64,000 nt of DNA from Phanerodontia chrysosporium (Eukaryota > Basidiomycota > Agaricomycetes > Polyporales > Phanerochaetaceae). The stretch is from positions 682,001-746,000 of the forward strand of contig MJGA01000011.1 of NCBI GenBank assembly GCA_001910725.1, written 5' to 3'. The position numbers and the translations under genes are program-made. The notes beneath the pieces are model-generated. The model ran no database searches. It saw only the letters and a list, made by a program, of their open reading frames with translations, and was not told where the DNA came from. This document shows positions 1 through 12,440 of this stretch, piece after piece (the stretch's first letter is position 1; each line of letters opens with the position of its first letter).

Positions 1-2923
1 GCCGTTGTCGTGAGTCGCCTTCTGTCCCATGTGCACTGCGCTTCTTGACGCTCGAGGCAGAGCATAGTAGACGACGAGTACTACGGAGATCCAAATATCG
101 ACCTGGACGCGGAATACCTCGGTAATGTCCGTTATCTTGCTCTCACGACGCACGCTAATCCGCAAGGCGAGTAGAAGATGAGTCTCCGTATCCCGAAGTA
201 CGCTCCGCCGTGGCCAATACGGACGACCCCGACATGCCCGCGGGGACGCTACGCGCATGGATGCTCGGGCTGCTATGGGCAATCGTAATTCCAGGCGTGA
301 ACCAGTTCTACTTCTTCCGATTTCCAAACATTACCGTGGGACCGGTATGTCTTGGTTGCACGCATCGCGCTTTCCACGAACTCAACCGCGTCCGCAGCTC
401 GTCGCGCAGCTTCTGACATTTCCCCTCGGACGTCTGGTTGCCCGTTTCCTCCCACACAGACGAATATTTGGGCACAGTCTCAACCCAGGGCCATTCACAA
501 TCAAGGAACATGTAGTGGTCACGATCATGGCGGGCGTTGGTGCGGTCTCTGCTTACGGGGTAGGCATTCTGTTTTGGAGGTTCCTCACAGTTTGTCCATA
601 TGCTCATGTACTCGTTAGACTGATATCGTCGCGGTCCAGCGATTCCAATACAACCAGGTGTATGACTTTGGATACCAGTTCCTGGTAGTGATGTCGACAC
701 AACTCATAGGATTCTCAATCGGCGGTATCGCGAAGCGCTTCCTTGTTTCGCCGCCTTCAATGAGTAGGTGCTTCTAGCCTGTCTTCGAGCATAGGCACTC
801 ACCTAGATGGACCAGTCTGGCCTTCGAACCTGGTTTATTGTGCCCTGTTCAACACTCTACATGCCCAGTGGTATGTGGGGTTTGGCAAGCGGGGCGGCGT
901 CAGCCGAGAGCGGTTCTTTGTCCTAGCTTTTACCGCTGCCACGGTCTGGTGTGAGTGCTTTGTCTCCTCCCGACGATTGGTTCGCTTAACCTGGCTGGGA
1001 AGACTTCGTGCCTGGCTATCTATTCACAGCCCTCTCGTACCTCTCCTGGGTATGCTGGATAAGACCGAATGATGGTACGTGCTGCCCTGATGCGACCCTT
1101 GTGCTACCCTGATGGAGCTTATGATGTATCGCAGTTGTACTCAACCAGTTGTTTGGTTATCAAAGCGGCCTCGGCATGTCGCTGATAACACTTGACTGGT
1201 CCCAGATCGCCTTTATCGGCTCCCCCTAGCCACGCCATGGTGGGCAGAAGGAAACGTAGCCTTCGGCTTCGTTTTCTTCTTCTGGGTCATCGTGCCTCTA
1301 CTCTACTACACGAATGTCTGGGACTCGCAGTTTATGCCAGTCCTCTCCCGGGGGACCTTCGACAACACTGGAGCGCCTTACGATGTCAACCGCATCTTGA
1401 CCGACTCTGCCTTCGATATGAAGAAGTACCAGGGATACAGTCCCCTCTTCCTGCCGACGGCATTCGTTATCTCCTATGCCCTCAGCTTCGCTAGCGTAAC
1501 GGCCACGATCGTACACGTCTTCCTGTACTATCGCAAACAGATCATGGTGCAAGCCCGCCGCTCCCTCGCAGAGCAGCCCGACATCCACGCGCGGCTCATG
1601 TCACAGTACCCGCAGGTCCCCGACTGGTGGTACCTGTGTATCTTCGTGACCATGTTCGCCTTCGGGGTCATTGCCATCGAGATCTATCCGACGCAGATGC
1701 CGGTGTGGGCCTTCGTGCTCGCGCTTGCGGTTGCATTCGTCTACACGATCCCAATAGGCATCATCCAGGCGGTCACCAACCAGCAGATTGGACTCAACGT
1801 GATCACGGAGCTGATCATTGGATATGCTCTCCCGGGACAGCCCCTCGCGATGATGTTGTTCAAGACATGGGGATACAATGTAAGTACGTTCACCGTCTGT
1901 ACTAGAACTTTACTTACCATCTGCTACAGACGATGTCTCAGGCGTTGACATTCACTTCGGACATGAAGCTAGGGCATTACATGAAGATACCGTGCGTTTC
2001 GGGTGGTTATATGTGCACGATACCAGCCTCACCGCCCTTACAGACCGCGCACGATGTTTTGGTGCCAAGTCGTAGCCACTGTGGTGGCCGGCATCGTCCA
2101 GCTCGCTGTGCAAGCCTGGATGTTTGAGAACATCCCCGACATGTGCGACTCGAAGCAGAAAGACCACTTTGTGTGCGCAAGCACCGAGGTCTTCTACACC
2201 GCGAGCGTGATCTGGGGCGTCGTGGGGCCCCGGATGCTCTTCTCCGCAGGGCAGGTGTACAGCTTCCTCAGGTTCTTCTTCCTCTTCGGCGCGGTCGCGC
2301 CGATCATACCGTACCTCGGGGCGAAGCGGTGGCCCAACAGCTACTTCCGCTATGTGAAGTGAGTGCCCTCTTTAGCCGACTGCATGTGCATACCCGTGTC
2401 CTGACAAGGCTTAGCGTACCCATCATCGTGAATGGCACTGGGTGGATACCGCCGGCAAGTGCATTGAATTACGTGCCATGGGCCATCGTCGGCTTCATCT
2501 CGCAATACATCGTACGGAGACGACACTTCGGATGGTGGTCAAAGTACAATTGTGTGTGGTCTCCGCTCTGTCCGTGTGCAACTCTGACGTTGCCGCAGAT
2601 GTGTTGTCAGCTGCGCTGGACGCAGGTACAGCGATAGGGACGATCCTTGTCTTCTTCTGGTACGTCCCGTTGGAACTTACCGCGATTTTGCGTCATGATT
2701 CTCATAGTTTCTCGCAGTCTTCAGTACCCTGCAGATGGCAGGATCGGCGAACACAGCGTGTCATCCTGGTGGGGGAACACTGTATGGCAGAAGACTGCAG
2801 ATTACAATATGACAGCGTTAAAAACGCTTGATTCGACGGGACGAACACGCTTCGGGTATGTTTCATTTCACATCGATCTGTCTACCACGCTGAGATTCTC
2901 TTGGTAGCCCCGAGTCGTGGTAG
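1..2923 (+). CDS. Oligopeptide transporter (OPT family), 5'-truncated by the window edge
   Basis: Multi-pass plasma-membrane transporter of the OPT family, which imports small peptides (and, in relatives, glutathione or metal chelates) with protons. Translation is spread over many small exons. An acidic N-terminal piece reads DDEYYGDPNIDLDAEYL (about 73-124), followed after an intron by EDESPYPEVRSAVANTDDPD and the first membrane segment, LRAWMLGLLWAIVIPGVNQF (about 240-300). Then come the family motif NPGPFTIKEH (about 485-515), a loop with TNVWDSQFMPV (about 1309-1340), and several long hydrophobic stretches to 2640. The final exon follows an intron at 2856-2907 and ends GPESW-stop at 2921-2923, a typical OPT C-terminus. 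Bases 1-9 look like the end of an earlier exon before a GTGAGT donor, so the start codon lies left of the window. The family call is secure; substrate is unknown. It is convergent with PSP1. Confidence 0.92.
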
Positions 2924-3566
2924 TATCGCGCGTCGTCTTAACTGTCGATGCTGTATTTTGGATGCAGTCTGTAGTTCTAGTGTATGTATATAACCCTGCT
3001 CATTTATCGCTAATTATTTCTTTCGCTGTACGCCGAGTTTGCTGAGCCGTCTGAACTGGGTTTGGTTGTTCCGAGCTGTGTGGGATATGTGCGGTGAATA
3101 TCTCAAGTTATTCGGGATTCGCGGCATAACATTGTAACAATACAAGTGTTAATACTGTATGTAAAAAAGACCTTGACGGATACCAGCATGGTCCGATGAC
3201 GAGAATGAAAGCCCGAAAGCAAGAACCATAAGCACACCACGAAACTGTTGGTACACGAGTATAGAATATTTATGAAGAGGTAGGAAGTAGAAGGGATATC
3301 AGGTGGGTGGTGTCCGCTGCACGAACGAGCACACAATAGGTGTACATAGGCTTGTACGGTCGGCGCGTGGAGTAGGGGAATAAAAAGGCCTTGGTTGTAC
3401 AAATCTACGCAGCCGATGATGAACCGACGAGATTCGCCTGTAGTGGTACATTAGACACAGCATAGCGTGCCGTGGGGGTTGCGTCTTTCTTCCGTTGGTG
3501 TCCGTCGTTGATATTCCGTGACCCACGTTCGTCGTAAACCTGACTGGGGGTATCCGGGATGGCCCC
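2924..3566. other. Convergent intergenic region
   Basis: This stretch lies between the stop codons of the OPT transporter (+) and PSP1 (-). It should hold both 3' untranslated regions. No ORF here resembles a protein, and no repeat or RNA gene is visible. Confidence 0.6.
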
Positions 3567-5729
3567 TCATTGCTCTTGCGCGGTGGGTCCGCCGAGGGAC
3601 GCCATCCAAATGCGCGTTTTGTATAGCCTGAGGTCACGCGATCAGTCGGGGTCAAGGGGGACAGGCTCGAGGGATGCGAGACGCACCTGAAGAGCTCCCG
3701 CACGAGTTCGCGGAAGTCGATGCGCTTCTCGGCAATGAAGTAGAACGTGAGCTTGCGCCGATCCCTGATGGCACACGATCAGCCACTGCACCCAGCCCAC
3801 ACGCGCGTGCCACTCACCACTGGTATTCTGCGTCGACGACCTCCATGGGCAGCTTGCGCTGCTTGACTTTTGTGCGGCACAGCTCGAGCGCCTTGGCCTC
3901 GTCTGCGAGCTTCTGCGCGAGGCCCTGCGTGTGCTCCGCACGCGCCTTCTCGTAGATCTGCTTCGGGTTGATCTCCTTTGCGCCCTGCCCGGTCGGGCTC
4001 GTGGGCAGCTGGCCCTGCGCCTCGGCGTAACTGCTCATGACCTTCTGCTGGCGCTGGAACTCCTCGACCTCGGCGAGCGTGATCGTGTCGTTGACGACTT
4101 TGCCGAGGTCGCGCCCGCGGTCCGCCTCGACGATGACGAGGTCCCCAACGCGAATGTCGAGCGCCAGATCTGTGCAGTAGAAGAGGTCCGTGCGCCCCGC
4201 CTTGAACTCGACGATGTACAGCGGCCAGCTCGTCGGCATCGCGTGGAGTGGCACGCCCTTCCCGAGCTCCGTGATACTCTTCGCGGCGTCCGATGCCCGC
4301 CGCTGCATCGCGCCCCCCGCGTACGTGCCCCGCAGCTGCCCGCCGGGCGTGATCGGCGTCAGGACGCTCGCCTCGGGGATGTGCTGGATGCCCTGCCCCG
4401 GTACAAATCGCGCCGGCAGCCCGCGTCCGATACTCTCGCGCGTGGCAGGCGGGTACTCGCCCTCGAGCTGGTGCCGACTCGGGCTCCCGCCGCTGAACGC
4501 GCTCTCGCTGGGCGAGCCCACCGCGCCTCCGCGGTAGCCCGCCGTGGTGCCGCCTGGGATGTTGAGGTGGAGTGGCTGGTACGGAGAGAGGCGTTCGAAG
4601 GCCGGGCTGCGCGCGAGGCCGGAGCCGCTAGGCAGGGATGAAGGAGAGGCTGCGGTCGCGAGGTGCGGCGAACGAGCGGACTCGGTACCGAGGGAGAGCA
4701 TGCCAAGGTCACTCGCGAGGTCGTCATCAGTCAGGAGTAGACCGCCACCGCTTCCAGTTGAGGAGAAGCTATACGCCGTGGAACGGCTGTGCTGGATTGG
4801 CTCTTCCGGGTCCAGCCCAGGAGCGTTGAAGCCCACGACTGACGGCCGCGGGCGGGCAATAACGCTGACGCTGTGTCGTCGGGAGGTGGTACCGCTGCCG
4901 CCACCGCCGTTCTCGTCGGATCCGCCTCGCGACATCCACGGCTCACGGTACGGCTCGTCCATGATGTGTTGGAGATCGCGAACAAATGGACTCATGTTCG
5001 ATTGGTCCGTGAAGCTCCCAACGCCGTGCGAGTAGCCGTTCGAGGGAGAACGGCCGATGGCTCCCAAGCTGCCGTAGCGACTACTGCCCGTCGGTTTGAG
5101 ATTCTCATAACGCTGCGAAGACGGGATCTGGAGCGGGTTCGAGCCCGAGAAGGCGGGGTCGTTCCAGAGTGCGGCCCGTTGAACGAACTGAGGGCATTGG
5201 GTCGGGTAGTCGCGACTGACTGCGAGCGACTACGCGTCATATCCGCAGCATATGTGCGCCCGCGGCCAGGGATGCCACTGCCAATGGCAGCAGGCGGAGA
5301 AGTGCCGTAATAACGCTCCTCGAAAGACTCGTTCATGTCCGAGAACGCTTCGGATTCGTCGTCTTCGAAGGTTGACGCAAAGCGCGAGTCACGCATGGTC
5401 GAAGGGAAGGCGGAATTGGCCCTGGCAGAGAATGAAGAGCTGCGGGTCGGGACAGATGACGGCAGGCCTGGCTGGAGTGAGGAGTCAGGGTTCAGACCGG
5501 ACGAGAACCGGGGCCAGACTCCGGGGCCTCCTCCTGAGCTGGTGCGCATCGATTGGAGGGAAGGCGAGGCGAGGAAGGCCTGCGAGGCGGAGGTGCGCGG
5601 GGGCTGGCTAGCAGCACGTTCGCGAAGGCTGAGGGTATTAGGCGTGTCAGCGCCGCTCGAGGACGAGAGGAAGCGGTTGGTGCGATCCGCGTCGTCTGCC
5701 GAGGGCTGGTTCGCGTGAGTAGACTGCAT
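3567..5729 (-). CDS. PSP1: PSP1 C-terminal domain protein
   Basis: Cytosolic protein with the PSP1 C-terminal domain. Yeast PSP1 was found as a suppressor of DNA polymerase mutations; its biochemical role is not settled. The N-terminal half (5729 down to about 4260) is low-complexity Ser/Pro/Arg-rich and probably disordered. The conserved domain follows (4240-3567): MPTSWPLYIVEFKAGRTDLF, then VGDLVIVEADRGRDLGKVV, a helical stretch, KLTFYFIAEKRIDFRELVRE, and the closing LYKTRIWMASLGGP. Two C-terminal introns are placed by consensus (about 3625-3683 and about 3755-3813). Near 5190-5240 the reading frame must change, either by a short intron ending ..CCCTCAG before FVQRAALWNDPAF or by a frameshift. 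The start is taken as the ATG at 5729 (MQSTHANQPS); the frame stays open upstream, so this is not certain. Confidence 0.85.
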
Positions 5730-6413
5730 TATGCGAATCGAGGGCTTGCCGAGGGTGGAAAGGTGATTATAGTTCTGCACGGTTGCCAGGATGGAGAGGG
5801 GCGGTCCGGGGGAGGTACGCTGGTCTACGGCGATTGAGGGCTGTATATTCGTGAAGTCTGGGGAGGAGATGAACAGCGGGCGGGACAGGAGGGGGAGGAA
5901 GCGTACAATGGGACGTCTCTGACCGTCGCTCGTCGTGAGTCTAAGCCGTTAATGCAACTCTAGGGGTTGATGAGAGTACAAGTGAAGCGTTCGAAAGCAG
6001 AGCGAGAGCAAGGCGAGGTGTGGGAGGGCGGATTAGAGACGACCTCTCGGGGTGCGGGAGAGGTGATGGTTGAAGAGAAAGGAAGAACTAGGGCTCTGAA
6101 TTGAGAGACTGGCTCTGCATGATGCTGTGGGCAGCTGACAGTGTCTGCCCCCGGCTCATGCTCTTCAGTCCGCTGCGTCCCATAGGCGCCTCCCCCTTTT
6201 CGACTTAGGGTCGATCCACACGCACAGAACACACACACTCACACACGACCACCGCGCGAACGCTGCCCAGGGTCTTGTCGTTGTCGCCGACGTCCTCCTC
6301 GTCGATGCTCAGGGGCTCTCCCCTGCGAGTGCGGGGTTGATCCGCCCGCGGACCGACGGATACCGGATTGGGAGCGACAACGAATTATCCTGCGAGGACA
6401 TACAGTACATGTG
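5730..6413. other. Intergenic region between two minus-strand genes
   Basis: Contains the 5' flank and probable leader of PSP1, which is pyrimidine-rich on the minus strand, and the 3' flank of the Mtf2-like gene. No convincing ORF. A run of alternating AC/CA lies at about 6226-6246. Confidence 0.5.
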
Positions 6414-7586
6414 CTACCGCACCTCGTCCCCCTCCCACTTCCCAAACTCATACGTGCCCTGTCCCACCGCATCCCGCTTCCACGGCTCTGCAATGTTCGT
6501 CCACTTCTTCCCGTGTTTCCCCCGCGTCTCCTGCGCCGCCCGCGATCGCTTCGGGCCCGTGCTCTGCCCAGCAATGAGCTCCTCGATCCGCCGGATAATC
6601 GCAAACACCTCCCCGCTGTCCAGCGCAGACTCCTCCTCCCACACGTTCCGCTCCCCGACCTCCCGCCGCACCGTCTCCGCCAGCCGCCGTGTCTGGTTGT
6701 CCATCTCGATCCCGTTCACCTGCATCTCCTCCAGCGCGTCGCACACGCCACGCACGTCCCGGAAGCACCGCCACCGCGTCTCGATGAGCTCGTTGTACGC
6801 CGGCGTCGTGCACCCGAACACGTACGACGCAATGCTCAGGTGACGCGCGTGGTCAAAGATGGACAGCGCGAGGTGCGGGTCGCCGTACTTGTCGCGAAAC
6901 GTCTTCATCAGGTGTGCTATCACGTACGGGTACGACAGCGGTTGCAGCGACGTCGGCGGTTCGCTCGAGGACGGGTCGGTCAGGGCCTTGCGCGCCGCGG
7001 CCTCGTATTGCTGCGATTCGCTGAACACGGAGCGCATCGCCCAGTCGAGCAGCTGCTGGTCCGTGTCGCACAAGTCCATCTCCTCCTTCTTCCGGTCCAG
7101 TTCCTCGTCCGCCTTGCTAGTCCACTTCAGGTTCCTGCTCTGTTGTCGGAGGCGGTCCGCAAACTGCGTCAGCGCAGAGCTCTTTCCAACGCCCGCAGTC
7201 GCCTCCGGCGAGCCTGGAAGAGGTCCTTTACTTTCAGTCCAGGCGTTGAATATCATGTTGAACATCTGGTCAAAGGCTGACAGCTCGCGTGCGGTCATGG
7301 TATGTCGTGTGTTTTGTTGCTTGCGAGTGGTGGTGCTACTCGAGAGAACCGATGACGGTGACACGTCAATGTCCTTGAATACATTCTCCCATGTCGACTC
7401 TTCCGACTCGAAAATGGATCTGTTTGACTTGCTCGGACCGCTGGAAGCACCCGCTTCGTTCGATGCCCAGCGGCGTGCTCGTGCGGCTTGTCCTGGCGAA
7501 CGTTGAGTTTACAGCAAATGAGCCGACACGCGGCACTCACTTCCTGTGCACTTTGCTACTCTGTGAAGCGAAGTCCTCGGGAGCAT
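6414..7586 (-). CDS. Mtf2-like mitochondrial protein
   Basis: Predicted 374-residue protein of the fungal Mtf2-like C-terminal domain family. Yeast Mtf2/Nam1 acts in mitochondrial mRNA processing and translation in the matrix. The CDS is two exons, 7541-7586 and 6414-7492, joined across a 48 bp GT-AG intron; the joined length is a multiple of three. Exon 1 starts MLPRTSLHRVAKCTG, a basic amphipathic N-terminus like a mitochondrial presequence. Then follow the conserved pieces STWENVFKDIDVSPSS, ARELSAFDQMFNMIFNAW, a helical region with LMKTFRDKYGDPHLALSIF, HARHLSIASYVFGCTTPAYN and RWRCFRDVRGVCDALEEMQ. Helix pairs resembling PPR repeats are plausible. It is divergent from RGP1, with only 130 bp between the two start codons, so a shared promoter is likely. 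The family name rests on recall of sequence pattern; start and splice are well supported. Confidence 0.75.
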
Positions 7587-7716
7587 GGTAGGGAGGCAAA
7601 GCGAGGAAGATGAAAGCCGGAGGAAAGAGAATATGGGCGCCTAGAGGCAAAGCCCTGATCACGTTCAGGTTCGACCGTTTCCCCACCTTTGCTTCCACCG
7701 TCGAGCATCGCCAGCC

Positions 7717-10700
7717 ATGGCCGAGTCCTCTGTGCTCGACGGGGCCATCCGTGTCACCGCCACGCCGTCACAAGCCTCATACTTTGCTGGAGATACCTTC
7801 ACCGTCACCATAACTATCACCAATGTCCGGAGGCCAGAGGCTCCGCTCGCCGCCCGCTCAGCTTCACAGTCGGCCGCGGTGTATGGTCACAAGCGAGGGG
7901 CGCACTCGGTCAGCTACGTGCCCATGGCACGTCCGCCTACTTCGCCAGGCGTGCGGACTGCCCTTACACCCGTGCACACAAACCCCGCGGCTGGAAACAA
8001 GCCTGTTACCCGACGCGGACTAGTAGGAAAGGCTCCGACCGCGAACGGCTTCTCCAAACTGGAAGAGCCTGACGAACAAGCACGGCGCCGCGTGACTCTC
8101 ACAAAGTCGCTTTCGGTCTCGCTAGGAGCCCAGGATTTCCAGACGAATGGGGCAGAGGACTGGAAGGGCAAGTCGCCATTACGAACAGTGCAGTCGAGTC
8201 TACCCAGTGAGTATCAATGCTCTGTATACGAAGCAACGCTTGAGCTGGTCTAGCCCCGAACTCGCCGCGCGTATCCTCACCATTGGCACGCTCCGCCTCT
8301 GTGCCTACCAACCATCCCCACGCTCGCAAGGACTCTATTATGGATGGTCAAGCGCAAGTGCAGCCGCTGAAGGACTCTGACAAGGTCCCTCCAGACTTAG
8401 GGTCTACCACGTCACTGTCTACGCCATCCGCGGTGTCCCTCGCTCTGGATCCCATCACAGAAAGTTATTCTCCTGTGTCGCCAGCGACTCCAGATGTCCT
8501 GTCCCCAGCGAATAGACATGCAGTCTTGACATCCTCCGCCTCTTTTCCCCCGACTCAGAGAACGAACGGTCTGCCGAACAATTCTGCACATTTAAACGGA
8601 CACAAACCCCCGCATCTTGGCGTAGGGTTAGGTCCACCACCACGTCCAAGAACCACAGGTGTCAGTAGCTTTGCGCCTAACACCGAGCTCATCTTGTACT
8701 CGTATGCCCAACTAGTCGGTACCGTCACTCTTCACCCCTCTCAGGACATACCACTCTCTGCGGAACAACGCCATCTGTGGTACATGCTACGCCGCGAGCT
8801 GCAAACCGCGAAAGCAGTCGGTGGAGGCAACATGAACATTGTCCCGAATAGCCCCAAAGCCCTCGCCCACGGTCACAAGCCACTTCCTGCGATCAATACC
8901 CGCCGCGCAGCCCAGCATGGCCGTTCTACATCTCTTTCTGCAGGACTGCTCTCTCTTCTCTCTCCGACGTCCCTCATGCCCTCGTCTCCTCCACCCATAT
9001 CCTCCCCACCTCCTGGATCTTCTCGGCATTCTCGCAACTCTTCTGTCTTCTCTGGATTCTTTGGATCTTCAAGCTCAAATGGGGACTTGGACGGACCGGA
9101 CTGGTCTTCCGTGGACGACGGCACCGGAGACGCGGACGAGCCACTGCCTACGTTTGACGTTCCTCCGGCAATGCTCGCGATTGACGTCAGTCTCATGCCT
9201 GGACAATCGCGTACCTGTACGTGTTGCACTATGCGTGTCCGTAATGTAGCTGACGACAATCAGATGTATATACCCTGCCTCTCCCAAGGAATCTACCACC
9301 GACGTACCGCGGGCGGACGTTGCGTTTCCAATATGAATTTGTGCTGGGTATCTGCCGCTCATCAAATAGTAGAATAATGCGAGTGCCCGTGCGTATATAT
9401 AACTATGTATCAGGTATGTTTTCCAGCGCGCACGCGAGTACACGCAGCTCAGACAGTCGCAGTCACCAATTCGCCTTCCCCATATGATCTGCGCTGGCCC
9501 GCAGTGTCCCGACCGCAACGCCAGGCGTGCAAGGCAACTGTCACTGATGTTCAGGAGCCCATGCATGGCGTAAGTTTGCATCCGGCAGACCGTACGTCAC
9601 ATTCTTGGCTTGCGATAGGGGGGCTACGCATTGACCGCAACAATAGGTGCGCTGCCGGACCAGGAGAGCAGTGATCTGCGACCGTACGCACTCGCCCTCT
9701 TGGCGGCGCAAGATACTGGGGCGCCACGTCTGCCAAGACGTGGAAGCATCGGCCGCTTCGCCTTTGCGAATGAAGTCGAAAAGGAGGAGGAGGAACCAGG
9801 CTGCCGCGAGTCCATTGAGATTTTGACTAGGAATGCCAAGCGACGTGCGTACCCCTGAGCGAGCACTGCGGGTGTCGGGCTGATTCTGGATCTAGTTACC
9901 TTCGATGTGCACAAGGACGGCGTCAAGGTCGCGGTGCTCACCTTCACCAAGTCTGCCTACAGACTCGGCGAGACCGTGCTCGGCGTCGTCAACCTGAACG
10001 CGCGCGCGGGCCGTGCGCGGGTGCTCAAGGTGCGCGACAGGATCACATCTGCCGGCCGTGGCCACACTGACCTGACCGCGTCCAGCTCTCCGCCTTCCTC
10101 GAGTCGCACGAGACGCTCCCAGCATGCCTGTCCTCGGCTGCACCGAGCGCGTCCGCACAGACACGGCGCGTGCACGCCGAGGCGCACGCGTCCTTCGTGG
10201 GAAGCACACTCCGCACCGCGTTCGCGCTCGACATCCCCTCGGACGCGAGCCCCGCGTTCCAGGTCGTCGTCTCCGCGCCGGGCGCGCCCCCGGGCACGGG
10301 TGGCCTCGCGTGGAAGGTGCGCCTGTGCCTCCTCGTCGCCGTCGCGGCCCCGACCGCGCGCGCGGGCGACGCGGGCGTACGCCTCCGCCACCTCGTGCGC
10401 GACGGCCCTCGCGGCGAGTGGGGCACCGCGTGGCGTGCGCCCGCGAGCATGGCCCCGTGCGAGCGGCCAGGTGCGCCGCTCTCGCCTGCTGCTGCTGCCG
10501 CCGCTGCCGCTCCGCAGAAGACGCAGAGCTGGACGAGCTTCTTCAGCGCGGCGCTGCTCGGGTCCAGCGAGCCGAGCTCGACGTTCCATGATGGCGACGA
10601 GGAGAGCGAGATCGACAGCGAGGACGGCGAGGCCCTCGCCGAGAGCGAGTGGCGTGAGGTCCCCGCCGAGATGGTCGAGTGTGAGGTGCCGATAAGTGTC

Positions 10701-10751
10701 TGGCCCGGGAACACGGCGTACAAGGCGGCAGATGTCGTGTTCGAGGTGTAG
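7717..10751 (+). CDS. RGP1: Rgp1, Ric1-Rgp1 GEF subunit
   Basis: Homologue of Rgp1, the partner of Ric1 in the Golgi guanine-nucleotide exchange factor for Ypt6/Rab6, acting in endosome-to-Golgi retrieval. It starts at the ATG at 7717 (MAESSVLDGAIRVTATPSQ), an arrestin-like beta-sandwich edge: SYFAGDTFTVTITITNV. Long Ser/Pro-rich insertions follow. The conserved core has FAPNTELILYSYAQLVGTV, PTFDVPPAMLAIDVSLMPGQ, then after introns YTLPLPRNLPPTYRGRTLRF, SRIMRVPVRIYNYVS, SPSPYDLRWP, and the C-terminal Rgp1 part KVAVLTFTKSAYRLGETVLG, SFVGSTLRTAFALDIPSDAS and CEVPISVWPGNTAYKAADVV. About six small introns are needed (for example 8207-8253 and 9211-9263), all with GT-AG ends and a continuous frame. 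The stop is at 10749-10751, 170 bp from the convergent CSN7 stop. Confidence 0.88.
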
Positions 10752-10921
10752 AGTAAGAGGATGACGTCTGTGTTCCACCATGTACTGCCAGTGCCACATA
10801 TCGACATGTGGGCTAATAAGTGTGATCCAAAAAGCAGAGTGCGATTGATAATGCAGTACACCTAATCATACACAGAACATGGCAAAGCGAGGAGATGGAT
10901 GGAAAGTATGCGAAGGCCTCC

Positions 10922-12094
10922 CTAGGTCCTGTTGCGCTTCCGCGACTTGGCTGCATCGCCTTGCGAACTGCTTCTGAACGTGAATCAGCGCCGACCGTCC
11001 GGGCCGCGGGGCACACGCACCTCCTCGTCTTGCCCTTGCCGTTCTCGTCGTCGACGTCCATGTCGTCGCCGCCGCGGCGCTCGCGCTCCTTGGCCTCGCG
11101 CTCCTCGGCCGCTTGGCGCTCCTGCTCCTTGCGGCGCTCCATGAGCGCGAGGCCCGCAGCGGTCGGCCCGCTCTTGAGCGTGTTCACAGGGCGGTTCACG
11201 AGCTTGACCTCCTTCTGCTTCTCCTGCACGCTGCCGAGCGCGGCCTGGTACGCCTTGTCGTACGCCTCCTTCGCGGCCTTGTCCTCGGTGGCCTGCCGCG
11301 CGAGCTTCGCGAGCTTGTCGTCCAGCGTCGCGAGCACCGCGGACGTCGTCGACGCCCTGCGCGTGCGTCAGCGGGGCGCCCGGCCAGAGCATGTGTGAGA
11401 GGGACGCACCAGTGCTGCAGCGCCGCGAGCAGGCTCTCGACCTTGCCCGGCTCGAGGTCGCGGCCCATCGTGTACTCGACCTCGAACTGCTGCTCCTTCT
11501 GGTCGAGCTTGCCGCGGATGAGGTCCTGGTAGATGGCGTCGATGATGAGATCCTCGAGCTCGCGAATGCCGGAGACTTGGAGTACGCTCAGGAGGTGGTC
11601 GTATGGGAGGATCTAGTGGAGTGTGAGAGCACCGCAGGCGCAGAATGGAGCGGGGGCGTACGCGGCGGTCTTGTGCCAGTGACACAAGTGTGAGGTGCTT
11701 CAGTTTCGTAATCTGGGCTTCGTTGAGGGGCGGAAGGGAGTCTTTGTATTCTGGAATGCAGTTGAGCGTCGACCCGAGACATATCGGGGCTGTTACTGAC
11801 GAAGGTAGTCTGCGTAGGTCTTGTAGGAGAACAGCTGCAATAGTGAGAAGTACGAAGCATGCTGTTCATTGTTGGCGAGCTGGAGCGGTCTCATGAGCAT
11901 GGCAGATGAGGTATCAGATAATTCCGGCAGCGCACCTCTTGAATGTTGGGCTGATCGAGCAACTCTGCGAACACGAAGACTCCTGGGGCTGCTGTCGCGT
12001 CCTGTATGAGTTTGGCCGCAGCTGCACCCTTGGCAGACTTGGACATGAGCAAGAACGGCTCAAGCTTTGCGGTGAAGTTGGCTCCGAGGTCCAT
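10922..12094 (-). CDS. CSN7: COP9 signalosome subunit 7 (PCI domain)
   Basis: Subunit of the COP9 signalosome, the nuclear complex that removes Nedd8 from cullin-RING ligases. The ATG at 12094 opens [20 protein letters not shown]; then comes [18 protein letters not shown], and after an intron [18 protein letters not shown]. The winged-helix part of the PCI domain follows ([20 protein letters not shown], then [19 protein letters not shown]). After that is a long coiled-coil tail ([20 protein letters not shown] onward) rich in Lys/Glu/Arg, ending across a last intron (10953-10999) in SRKRNRT-stop at 10922-10924. That basic end could be a nuclear-localisation signal. Several short introns are inferred. 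Length and domain order fit CSN7/COPS7. Confidence 0.88.
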
Positions 12095-12430
12095 TTTGTC
12101 TGCTGGCGGTGGCGGAGAGCAGGCAGGCGGCGAGTGGGATGGATGAGAGTGGACACGCTTGTGCAGCGCCGCGGATTGCCGGCCGACGCGGCGGGGTGGC
12201 GTTGTTTGGCCCTGTTGAATCTCCAAGCTGATGGCTGCCATATCCGGACGCAGACGTTCTGTGCGTCGCTCTTGCCATGGCTGACTGCAGCTGCACTGTG
12301 CCCTCACCGACGTCATATATCTTCTGAAAGTGACGTCGGTGATGCTGCAGCGCGGCAAGAGGCTCCAGCTCTGCAACGGAGGAACACTTTTACGGCATTC
12401 CGCGTTTCGCTTTCGACTGCTCATGACTGT

Positions 12431-12440
12431 CCTTTATATA
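12431..12440 (+). promoter_or_regulatory. TATA-like box upstream of an ATG at 12511
   Basis: TTTATATAC lies about 78 bp before an ATG on the plus strand, a spacing seen for other genes in this window. It also lies about 340 bp upstream of the divergent CSN7 start. No convincing coding sequence follows, so function is unproved. Confidence 0.3.
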